This document shows positions 45,630 to 57,068 of a stretch of 64,000 nucleotides of DNA, piece after piece (positions within the stretch are counted from its first letter, which is position 1; each line of letters opens with the position of its first letter). Location: positions 95,132,708 through 95,196,707 of the forward strand of contig OX104127.1 in the NCBI GenBank assembly GCA_944470555.2. The letters run 5' to 3'. The position numbers and the translations under genes are program-made. Source of the stretch: Heterobilharzia americana. Its lineage: Eukaryota; Platyhelminthes; Trematoda; Strigeidida; Schistosomatidae. The notes beneath the pieces are model-generated. The model was not told the origin of the DNA. It saw only the letters and a list, made by a program, of their open reading frames with translations, and ran no database searches.

Positions 45630-48138
45630 TCATTTTTTATTTAGGGAACACATAAAATCCCATAAAATATTGTACGACAATTTGAGATTGAATTACAAAA
45701 TTTATCAAAAGGAAGTGAAAAAAGTACAAATTCGAGAACAGAGTTGATTGAAAAATATTGAGATTTGTACTAAATATTGGTCAGTTTTACACTATTTTGA
45801 TATTTTATTTGAAATATTTACTTTGAAAACCAGATATCACCTGCAAATCTTTAGCATATCGCTTACTCCTAGGATTTGAAGTATCCCTCTGCATCAAAAT
45901 TTTATACTAGAAATGAGTCGGAGACCAGCTGGAAATTCAGATGACATCTATTCAAGTTCATAAGTAATGATGTTTCATTTCATCTGATCTCCTTGACTTT
46001 AGATACCGTTCTCTTTTAAAAGGCATATGACAGCATTATATTAAGCATATTAGGCATAATTATTTATAAGGAAGGGTAAATTGGATAGTAATTTAATATT
46101 TTAAAACCTCATAAGCCTAAATCACAGAGTTCAGGTAGATTGTTATTCAAAATTATCTCTAAATCCAAGCCGTATAATTTGAAATCCAGAAGGTTTTAAA
46201 TGCTTGCATCATTGACACACAAAAGATTCAATAACTAAGGCCTAATCTGCTTATGAAGAAGAAAAATTCACAAGCTTAGATTTTCGCTTTGTGTAACCCT
46301 GAACTCATACTGCACATACAACAATTTCATTACTTGGTCACTCATTTATTTTTTTTTTAAGGAACTTAATTTGCTTTCACCTGTGGATTGCATACCTGGT
46401 GAATACCTTTTACCTTTACAAAATCAAACTGCCTTTGCTACATCATACATTTCAATTGAAACGAGGACAGAGATTTATTCCTATCGAATGTTGCGAAAAC
46501 ATCGTATGTTTCCTGATGAACGTTTCATACAGGCCTCAAGAAATAACAGAAATGATACTTACTGTGCATGTTGTGCAACCACTAACTACTTCAACCGTGC
46601 CATTTAATTCAGGACAAAACTTGCATCTGTAGCACTGGATAGTTAAGCAGTAGTCTGCGCATGCAAAAGGAAAAGACATAGCTATTAGGTTTTAATGGCT
46701 GTGATGAATTATGTTTAAGCATTGTTTTGTTGTTTCACACTTTCATGAAATACAATCAACCTAGGGAGAAGAATTCACATCCTATGATAATTCATTTATA
46801 GGCTAGAAATTTTCAACAATTTTTCATGGGAACAATATATCTCAAGTCATTTACGGCAAATATTGTTTTTTTCTAGCCATGTAAAATAATGGTGGTTGTC
46901 AGTGGATTGTTTTTGGTATCTACAAATCTTTCCACTGATACTTATCTGTTAGCATTTTCAGCATAAGGATGCGCACTAAGATCCAGTAAAGAACCAACTT
47001 TGTAACAGGAAAACGTTTGCAGTGTGATAGAGAATAAGTTCATATTAAGTTGTGTTACTACTCACATTGAAATGAATGAGGTTAGAGATTCCATGACTGA
47101 CCTACTGCAACATTCTGCACCAGGCTGCGAAGTCAGTGCAATACATTGACGTTGTCACAAGTTGAGTGTATAATAAGAATTCCAGTCTGCTTTTCACCAC
47201 TTTGCATTTCGAAAATACCACCAGTTCAGGTTAAAAATCTTAGCTACGATATCGAAATTTTAAAAATACTGCTCATTAGGGATTCAACAAGCGTGAAAAG
47301 TATTTTTCACTTCGAATATTCTGATCAAGGAAACATCCTACATTCTAAACAACATGTGAATCTGTCAGTATTTCAGGCTCTAAAGAACTTGTAGACGTCG
47401 ATACTCCAATCTCACCTTACGTACAGAGTAGCACAAATTCCTCACAATAAGTGTTATTGAACATTATTACTTACGTCTGTTCAAAATATTCAGTAGAATA
47501 TAAAGCAGTATCCAAAAGTATTTCGAATTCTGGTTCATAATGCACATAATTCCAAAAGCCAAGGTGTAAGAGAATTGAGTATTGCGTTATATTTGGTAGA
47601 AATTTCTACAAAGACACATAAAAATATAACATGTGCTTCTGTGTTATCCAACCAGAAAAATAAAAGAGATCATCTGACAGTTCATAGAAATACTACTCGC
47701 TCTGTCAATCACACTATAACTGACTCTCGAATTGTGCAAACACTTTGAAAATTTTTAACGATAAATCAGTGATGAATTAGTTGAAAAGTTTCATGTATTA
47801 TAATCAAACTAAGTCTAGTCATACTCGAAATGCAGGTGCTCATTAATCGCATCCTAGATGTTTTACATGTAAAGTCAGTCTGATGAGGTGTAATACATTT
47901 TAAATTAATATACACATTGATGTTGATTAAATTACTACTTCAACTGATCTAAATGTCATGAAAGTAGGTAGTTCTCTGTGATACCTGACATTCTATGAAG
48001 GAATAGGAGTCAACATTGAGTAATACTTTTAAGCGTTAAACCTTTGTAGTGTTTACTAAAATTAACTAGACACAGATCAGAATTAAAAGTTGAAACTTAG
48101 TTTTTCACTCACCATTTTGAATCTCTAGTAAAGATATT
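45630..48138. other. AT-rich DNA with one possible unassigned exon
   Basis: Mostly featureless. At 46363-46607 (plus) a strong acceptor (run of T then AAG) precedes ~80 open codons ending NDTYCACCATTNYFNRAI and a stop. It might be a decayed terminal LU exon, but the closing Cys-Asn is absent, so it is not called as a gene. Confidence 0.35.
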
Positions 48139-48203
48139 AACCACGCCTGGTTAACTAGTTTACTAGTTACTAGCCGGTCCTAAGCCCGGGTAAAGAGGGA
48201 AGG

Positions 48204-48836
48204 TTGGGCATAGGGCTAGCAACCCTACCCCGTAAAACAAATCTAACCGCTGAAGAAACTTCAAAGCACAAACAAAATATAAAAAATGAAAACAAAATTA
48301 TTCCCCGCTGGAATCGGAGAGGCGAAATGACGCCAGTTGGTGAAAGCCTTCGGGAAGCCAATTGGCCGATGTGTCTTCTCTCGATGAAAGCGAAAGTAAA
48401 CGTGGGGACATGGAATGTCCGCACGATGTTTCAACCCAGTAAGGCAGCCCAGATTGCGAACGAGATGAAGAGGTATCACATCGAAGTGCTTGGAATTTGC
48501 GAAAGCAGATGGAATGGGAGTGGACTCTCCAAACTGTCAACTGGAGAATCAATAATCTACTCCGATATTGTCACCGAGACAACAACCACGAGCACACTGA
48601 AGTATGGAGTGGCCATCATGATGTTTCCAACAGCATCGAAGGCTCTCATGCAGTGGGAACCAATCTCCTCCAGGATCATGACAGCAAGGTTCAACTCAAA
48701 AAGAAGGAAGGTCACAATCATACAATGTTATGCACCTACAAATAATGCAGAGCAAGAGAAAAAGGAGGATTTCTACAGACAACTTCAATCAACACTGGAC
48801 AAGACACCACTCCAGTTGGCGATATCAAAATTCTGA
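48204..48836 (+). pseudogene. RTE copy D endonuclease domain (N-terminal part)
   Basis: An open frame of 210 codons. The likely ATG is at the MTPVGESLREANWP segment (48327), although the frame is open upstream to a TTG at 48204 with conserved codons LATLPRKTNLT. Catalytic landmarks of the apurinic-like endonuclease are VGTWNVRTM (Asn) and GICESRWNG (Glu). The later GDMNAKLGGDN and SDHYLV blocks lie beyond the frameshift at ~48806, at 48839-48870 and 49129-49145. Confidence 0.8.
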
Positions 48837-49761
48837 TGGGCGACATGAATGCCAAACTGGGAGGGGACAACACGGGAAGAGAACTAACCATGGGTCGAGA
48901 GGCGCTAGGTGAAATGAATGAGAATGGAGAATTGTTTGCAGAATTCTGCGCATTCAACGATTTGGTGATTGGAGGCAGGCAGTGTGTTCAGGCACAAAGA
49001 TATCCACAAAGCGACATGGACTTCACCAGATGGACACACTAAAAATCAAATCGACTTTATCTCAATCTCAAGAAAATGGAGACGCAGTCTACTGAACACA
49101 AGGTCAAGAAGAGGAGCAGATGTAGGCTCAGACCACTATCTAGTGCAAGGAACCTTCCAAATCAAGTTAGAAGCCTTCAAGGAAGCTGGTGATAGACCTC
49201 AATTCAAGTACAACACTCGGAAACTGAAGGACGAAACTACAAAGGAGATCTTCACGGCAGCCAGCCATCAAGACAAAATGGGAGACATCGAGCAACATCC
49301 CTGAAGAAACCTGTGTGGAAGAACACTGGAAGTCTTTGAAAGCTATGTGGAAAGAAACCTGCACAGCCGTATTAGGAAGGAAGAAGAAAGAAGACAAGGA
49401 ATGGATCTCGACGGATACCTGGAAGCTGATATAGCAGGGAGAGGAGGATGGTGAAGCAGAAGATAAACCAGTGCAAGGATGCTCAACGACAAGAGGAACT
49501 GAGCACAATGTATAAAACATTACACTGGACAAAGAAGTGAAGAAGAGTGCACGCAAAGACAAAAGACACTTCTACGACAGATTGGTAAGTGAAGCAGAAC
49601 AGGCTGCAGGTAAGAGAGACCTGACGACATTGTATCAAATAACCAGGTTGCTATCAGGGAAGAGACCAACACAGATGAAACCAATAAAAGATGAAGAAGG
49701 AAATTCAATTACAAAAGAAGAGAAACAGAGGAAACGATAGGCCGACCACATCAAGAAGCTC

Positions 49762-51244
49762 TTGAATCGACCACCACCTGCACTTCGTCCAGAAATACCA
49801 CCTGCACCCGCTGAATTACAAGTGACCATAAATCCTCCAACAAAAATGGAAGTCCTGAACACCATAAAGCTACTGAAATGTGGGAAAGCAGCAGGACCAG
49901 ATGGAATACCGCCAGAAGCACTGAGAACAGATGCAGAGACAACAGCGGACATGCTCACACCACTATTGCAGAAGGTGTGGAGGAAGAGAAGGTACCTGAC
50001 GATTGGAAGAAGGGTTACCTTGTCAAACTGCCGAAGAAGGGAGACCTCAGTGCTTGCAAGAACTGGTGCGGAATCACTCTCCTGTCCACCCAGTGCAAGT
50101 AAAATATTAAGCCGCATCATCCTAGAGAGGCTTAAAGACGCACTGGATTCAAAACTACGACCGGAACAGGCAGGCTTCAGGAAGTACAAATCATGTGCTG
50201 ACCAAATTGCAACGCTTCGTATCATCATAGAACAGAGCATAGAATGGCAATCAGCTCACTACCTCAACTTCATCGACTTTGAAAAGGCCTTTGACAGTGT
50301 CGACCGAGAAGTAATTTGGAAACTGCTTCAATACTACGGAGTACCGCAAACCTTTATCCGCCTCATTCAACAACTATATGAAGATGCCACATACCAGCCA
50401 AGTAATTCACAATGGGAAGCTCAGTGATGCTTTTGAAGTGAAGGCAGGGGTGAAACAAGGTTGCCTACTATCCCCCATGATATTCCTTATTGTGGTGGAC
50501 TGGATCATGCAGCAAACAGTGGGGCGCGAGAAGAGGGGGATACACTGGACGACGGAAAAGAACCTAGAAGACTTGGATTTCGCCGATGACTTATGCCTAA
50601 TGTCACATAAACTTGAAGATCTGCAGGCAAAAACTAACAAGTTGACAGAAGAGGCAGCTAAGACGGGACTTCAGGTGAATATAGAGAAGACAGAAGTGAT
50701 GAAGATACCGCACCACCACCATCAACAACAACAACAAACTCCAATCACCGTCAACGGGAGAAACTTGAAGGAAGTAACCTCCTTCACTTATCTAGGAAGC
50801 ACTGTTTCAACTACAGGCGGGACGGACGAGGACGTCAAAGTCAGAATCGGAAAAGCAAGACAGGCGTTCATTAGCCTGAAACCAGTGTGGAGATCTTCTG
50901 CACTCAGCATGCGGAACAAGATACGGATTTTCAACACCAACGTCAAGTCAGTGCTCTTGTATGGCTCAGAGACTTGGCGCGCCACGAAAGGTATTTCCAA
51001 TAAACTACAGATATTCATCAACAACTGCTTACGCTCGCTGCTGAAGATCAGATGGCCAGAAAAAATAAGCAACAAGGAACTCTGGGAACGAACCAACCAA
51101 GAACCTATCACGCAACAAATATGCAGGAAGAAGTGGAGATGGATGGGGCATGCACTGAGAAGGCCGACTGAGGACATCACGCGTCAGGCCAGTCACTCGA
51201 GTGGAATCCCCATGGGAAGCGACGAGTTGGACGTCCGAGGGTGA
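49762..51244 (+). pseudogene. RTE copy D reverse transcriptase and C-terminal domain
   Basis: Two overlapping open pieces: 49762-50427 (GKAAGPDGIPPEALRTDA, RPEQAGFRKYKSCADQIA, FEKAFDSVDREVIWKLL = RT motif A) and 50378-51244 (GVKQGCLLSPMIFLIVVDW, LDFADDLCLM = RT motif C with FADD, NGRNLKEVTSFTYLGSTVS, WRWMGHALRRPTEDI). A frameshift near 49980-50095 and one near 50400 (extra bases after YEDATYQPS) split the polymerase. The catalytic aspartates themselves are intact. Confidence 0.85.
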
Positions 51245-51406
51245 CATGGAGGAGGTCGTGCGAGGAGGAAATGAGAGCTTCTGGGCTGTCATGGGACCAG
51301 GTTCAAAAGATCTCAGAGAACAGAGGTCACTGGAGACGTGCTAGTGAAGCCCTATGTTCCACTAGGAACCCAAGGGACCAATAATAACAATTTAAGTAAA
51401 GATATT

Positions 51407-54400
51407 GGTGTTGAAAATGATGTTTCGAAGGTCTTAAGTGATTAATCACGTATCATGATGCCAGTCATTTTCTAGTTCAATATTAATAAAAACAACAAAT
51501 TTTAGTCTATAGACTTGGCGAGCAGCAAATGGTAACAGCAAAAATTGCAAGAACTTGCACACATATCTGCCGCTTACATTTTGATGGCAAACACTTAATG
51601 TTTCAGATTACTGATTACAAGTTCATGCAGTTCGGACTTATTGCCAGCATCCGATTCTCAGTTGTTTTATAGGGAATGACGATTTACCGTCAGTTATAAA
51701 ATATGTCGAAGTCAAAGTAAAGCTACTGAATATCACAGAGAATATCGAACATAAAATATACACCAGTAACAGTCCAAAAGAATTGTCACATAGTATCACA
51801 ATTGAATTATATAGGATATGTTTAGATTTATGACCATACAAAAGCCTAATATACTGTCTAAAGAAGATTTATGATTGCATGAAGGTAGCCAGTATGGTTG
51901 AAGAAATCATCCTGGATGCATGAACAGCTCATAACTGAGTCAAATAAACTGATTATTTCGCCTACCAGCATACTTCTACGTTTATCTAACCAAATAAATT
52001 AATACGTATCATCTTTTATATTCGAAAACGTTTACTACTTTCACTTATTCTGAAATTTCGACACATGTTTCAATGCAAACCTTCTGTAAATGGAGTTTAT
52101 TTCACAATGTTTTCCGTAATTTCTATCATACATAGGATAAGATTAGCAGTCTTATGACAGTCACTTGTTTCAGTTTGAAATTGCTTTGATGAATGCTTCA
52201 AGAATGAAAGTGCTAATAGTTTTGCACTATTAACATTTTCCTTAAACTCTTTTGAACATCAACATGAACTTATTTCATCTTCAGCAGAAATCAAGATATG
52301 CGAATGCCACCTCATCAACAACACTCCAATTTGTAACGGAGAAAGCAGAATGGGGTGGTCTGTGTTGTGACTGAAGGCGTTACCAGGCCTCCGCAAATAC
52401 TGGTGGCATTTAAAAGTGAGTATCACTTTGAAACCAGGGATGATGAATGGCAGAGATATGCCTGAAATTCAGTGATCATTTGGTTGAAACGTTGTTCAGT
52501 AGCGTCATATGGGTAACTCAATTTTTATTCCCTAGTGCATGCTTAACGAATAACTATCATCTTGACTCTCTGAGCCGCGGTTTGACAAACTGGTAATGAT
52601 ACTGGGGGATGATTTGGAGATGAAACGAAGATTCGGACCGTAGCGGCATTCAAACAAGCGACTACCGAGTTTCCTGACTGGTGGTCTACCAACTAATAAC
52701 TGTCCTTATTTTTCACTTTGCATGATCTAAAACAGTATGTTAAAAAGGTATAAGAATTATAAGATACCGGTCAGCTGCATCAATAATGTGTGGAATGCTG
52801 CAGCATTTTGCATCAGCCTATCTGATACGCTACAAAGAAAGACAGTACTACTTATTATGTACCCAGTAGTACTGTATCAGTTTGTGCACTGTCGAATAGA
52901 CTAATGTAATACAGATTCACATTTTACCAGAGTGCCCAAATTCTATGTCAACATTGATGTGCTGACCGTTCACTCAAAAACAGCTGATTATGCGTGGTCT
53001 TCATGACTTTTAATTAGAGATTACAGAAACTGGTTCAACTTAACTTCAGTGACAGCAAACTGTGTGCACCACCAAACAATTCGGGAATAGCAAAAAGGTC
53101 TGACAGAAGTAGCTCAATGAAATGCAGTTCGTTCACTTGCCTTTGAATCCACAAAAGCTTTCACACTTGTGGATAAAACGGTCCTAAATTATTTCTTCCT
53201 TTTACACCGAAGTATAAGAAAGGAAAAACTACTGGACCTCTAATGTCTTACGTTCACGAATACCCACTAATGCCTACTAAGTATACCTACATGCATACAA
53301 ACTAGATGTGAGGTTTTCGAAAGTGGATAGTTGAGGTTGAGACAAAGCTGTGTGAGTCTTGGAGTTAATAGGCTACAAATTAGTGGGAAATCATCCATCA
53401 TCTGCTGTTGCAGCAGCGGCAGTAAAAGAACTAGCTTACCTTAGTTTTCCGACCGAATTGGGATGCTAGTTGGTTTGAAACAAAAAGCTGAGTTGAAGAA
53501 AAGGAACTACAACGAAGTGATTGTTTGGTAACATTATGCCAAGCCCAAGACTTCACTTTTACTAAACAACAAGCTGATGACTTACAAGAGAGAAGACAGA
53601 CTAACTTCTGTTTCGTAGTTTGGTAAAATATACCTAAGTAAGTTTTCGAAATATCCTTATCTTGTGGTAAATAATTCAACAGTGACTAAATAGTTGACAT
53701 CTTTCTTAAATTTTCGTGTCTAACGAATAAATAGGATGTTAGATAATGAACAGCTGATAGGTGAACAGGCTGTTTTCAGCCACTTTGTTGACCTAGCTCT
53801 AAAACATCCGAGTTTTCTCAGTAAAAACGTTCACTGTACAGAAATATTATTAATCAGAATAACTTATCATGAGTTAAATTTGATAAATTTAGAACTATGT
53901 TGAATTCCAGCCACATTTTGGTAGAAGATAATTTTTGATAAACAGTAGGCCACCGCAATTAAATAACTGAAGAATGAACTGTCATCAAAAGTGTAGGTGC
54001 AAGTAATATTTGGTTAGACGTAGTAAGTTTGACGAATGGAACAAAAAAAGTAAGGGCTGGTTCGAAATGGCAAGGCTGAAGACTAGTATCCTCCTACCAT
54101 GCAAAGCTCTGAACTTTCTTTGCAGATAACCAGAGCTTTGAAAATACAAAGAAAGTAAACAAATACATACATATATCTCTCCACTCTGAAGAAAACTTTG
54201 GTTCATGAAGTCATCAAAACAATGTGATCATTGTCAACGAAGTGTTCAATTGCAGCACGCATCATACAACCACTGCCATTCCTTGCAACCATGCCAAAAA
54301 GTGCTATTTAATCCTTTAGATTGGTTGAAGAGGAAGAAATCTTCTTCCAATACTATTAATCGGCTTTCATTGCATGACAGGATGAAGTCTGAAGACGATT

Positions 54401-55383
54401 TATTTACAAATGGTGGACGTCTGGAGGGATTCTCATTTCTACCAGTTTACATCCACTTTCTCCAAGTAAACATTAAACATCAGATAATGATTGTGAATAA
54501 AATGTAATCGAATGCTAAGGTAAAGAAGCGTAATAGAACTCAGACGTCCTGAGTATTCAAGAGGAATTTCCACACAACAGACATCTGTCATCACTATGCT
54601 AGGCAACAAGTGAACGCTCATGTTCACTCTGCCACGTAGTGAAAATACGCTTCACATAGATTAGGTACCATTCTAGAACAATGTTCAAAAACCTAATGGA
54701 CAGAAATTATCAATAATTACCAACGATAAAACACTTTATGTAGACAAAAATTTGAAAGTTTATGGCTTCAGAAATCTGCTTGTTCATTTACTACCCAATA
54801 TAGAATCACCGATCACTCGACCAGAACATATGACCTCTTATTGACTTAGATGCATCTAATATCTTCTCACTGATGTTTTCCTTCACACAAAACAAGAAAA
54901 CTAGTTGTAGTTTTTCAGTGGTATCCATGGAGTCAGGAATACCGAGGAAGGTATTGGAATGAAATAGATCATAATTTCATATCTGGTTTATATTTCCATC
55001 AACTGAAGAGTGTTTCTTGATTTGAAAAATAATAGTTATACAACAAATCATACTCCTTGTACTCACAGTCAATAATCATTTCACTGATACTACTGCTTGC
55101 ATTGACAACTGTGCGTGAATTCTAATTATTGATAAAGTTCAGTAAATCTTTCACTTCTGAAGGCATATTCTAAGATTCTCTTCTGGGCTTGTTATTCGTT
55201 GACAACTTCTTGATGTTGCATAATTTACGACTAGGATTCATGAATACAGTGGCATTTCCTAACCGATTGTTGTTGTGTAGATTGTAGAAGCCAACATTTT
55301 GTTATTGCACATACAGTCGTCAATAATTCATAGAAAAATATACAAGTTAAAAAACAGTGTTTCACTTCAATGTCCTGACTGAC
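51407..55383. other. AT-rich DNA, possible intron; one unassigned open frame
   Basis: No recognised family. A plus-strand frame at 54205-54507 (KQCDHCQRSVQLQH, LQPCQKVLFNPLDWLKRKKS) has Cys pairs and coding-like composition but no known domain or clear splice sites. It is noted, not called. Confidence 0.35.
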
Positions 55384-55493
55384 CTGACAAAATAGAGGTA
55401 TTGAGTTCCAGGACGTCATTGTAAGCAATTTCTTATAACAACAAGAATAACAAATGATCGAGTCTTTAGCATCATCAGAATCATTTTGTGTTC
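55384..55493 (-). CDS. LU-type internal exon (first half of an LU domain)
   Basis: A minus-strand exon with acceptor TGCTTAG, phase-1 start, and donor GTCAGT after ...LFCQ in phase 0. It encodes TQNDSDDAKDSIICYSCCYK then KLLTMTSWNSIPLFCQ, with the ICYSC opening typical of LU domains. Its phases are the same as for the 80-base LU exons. The phase-0 exon at 44792-44963 can complete the domain. An alternative, longer exon using acceptor TTCAG starts at 55619 (236 bases, also open, adding ELIIPCFKLSPALLDDCQHL), so the 5' boundary is uncertain. The donor is GTCAGT rather than the better GTAAGT. Confidence 0.42.
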
Positions 55494-55835
55494 CTAAGCA
55501 GGTTTGATATTCTGGCAGTCTCGATATGTTTGCTCTGAGGTGCTGACAATCATCAAGAAGAGCAGGACTCAGCTTAAAACAAGGTATAATTAATTCACTC
55601 AAAAGGAGATTATTGGCAACTGAAGTCAAGTTTCATCTGTATGCTTGCACATTTATGCAGCTAAAATTACAAACAGCTTCACAGAAGATTTCTACATTGG
55701 ATACCAGGAAGATTAGTATGCGACAACTTCCAACCTATAAGGCATTTTTATCCAACTAATTTTACACCACAACCTCGCCTGGTTAACTAGTTTACTAGTT
55801 ACTAGCCGGTCCTAAGCCCGGGTAAAGAGGGAAGG

Positions 55836-56928
55836 TTGGGCATAGGGCTAGCAACCCTACCCCGTAAAACAAATCTAACCGCTGAAGAAACTTCAAAGCA
55901 CAAACAAAATATAAAAAATGAAAACAAACTTATTCCCCGCTGGAATCGGAGAGGCGAAATGACGCCAGTTGGTGAAAGCCTTCGGGAAGCCAATTGGCCG
56001 ATGTGTCTTCTCTCGATGAAAGCGAAAGTAAACGTGGGGACATGGAATGTCCGTACGATGTTTGAACCCAGTAAGGCAGCCCAGATTGCAAACGAGATGA
56101 GGAGGTATCACATCGAAGTGCTTGGAATTTGCGAAAGCAGATGGAATGGGAGTGGACTCTCCAAACTGTCAACTGGAGAATCAATAATCTACTCCGATAT
56201 TGTCACCGAGACAACAACCACGAGCACACTGAGTATGGAGTGGCTATCATGATGTCCTCAAGAGCATCGAAGGCTCTCATGCAGTGGGAACCAATCTCCT
56301 CCAGGATCATGACAGCAAGGTTCAACTCAAAAGAAGGAAGGTCACAATCATACAATGTTATGCACCTACAAATAATGCAGAGCAAGAGAAAAAGGAGGAT
56401 TTCTACAGACAACTTCAATCAACACTGGACAAGACGTCAGTTGGCGATATCAAAATTCTGATGGGCGACATGAATGCCAAACTGGGAGGGGACAACACGG
56501 GAAGAGAACTAACCATGGGTCGAGAGGCGCTAGGTGAAATGAATGAGAATGGAGAATTGTTTGCAGAATTCTGCGCATTCAACGATTTGGTGATTGGAGG
56601 CAGCAGTGTGTTCAGGCACAAAGATATCCACAAAGCGACATGGACTTCACCAGATGGACACACTAAAAATCAAATCGACTTTATCTCAATCTCAAGAAAA
56701 TGGAGACGCAGTCTACTTAACACAAGGTCAAGAAGAGGAGCAGATGTAGGTTCAGACCACTATCTAGTGCAAGGAACCTTCCAAATCAAGTTAAAAGCCT
56801 TCAAGGAAGCTGGTGATAGACCTCAATTCAAGTACAACACTCGGAAACTGAAGGATGAAACTACAAAGGAGATCTTCACGGCAGCCAGCCATCAAGACAA
56901 AATGGGAGACATCGAGCAACATCCCTGA
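55836..56928 (+). pseudogene. RTE copy E endonuclease domain
   Basis: Two open pieces, 55836-56252 and 56284-56928, separated by one frameshift. They show VGTWNVRTMFEPSKAAQIA, GICESRWNGSGLSKL, GDMNAKLGGDNTGRE and RGADVGSDHYLVQG in the expected order. All catalytic blocks (Asn, Glu, Asp-x-Asn, Ser-Asp-His) of the apurinic-type endonuclease are present. Confidence 0.85.
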
Positions 56929-57068
56929 AGAAACCTGTGTGGAAGAACACTGGAAGTCTTTGAAAGCTATGTGGAAAGAAACCTGCACAGCCGTATTAGG
57001 AAGGAAGAAGAAAGAAGACAAGGAATGGATCTCGACGGATACCTGGAAGCTGATATAGGGAGAGGAGG

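Larger units (their letters stand above)
48139..51394 (+). mobile_element. RTE-clade non-LTR retrotransposon, copy D (full length, defective)
   Basis: It is bounded by a 12-base target-site duplication AGTAAAGATATT (48127-48138 and 51395-51406), so this is a complete insertion of ~3.25 kb. It begins AACCACGCCTGGTTAACTAG and ends GGAACCCAAGGGACCAATAATAAC. One long ORF is expected (apurinic-type endonuclease, then RT). Here it is split by a +5 insertion near 48806, a +4 insertion near 48975, a 4-base AGCC duplication near 49262, a stop at 49431-49433 and others. It may sit in an intron of the minus-strand LU gene. Confidence 0.93.
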
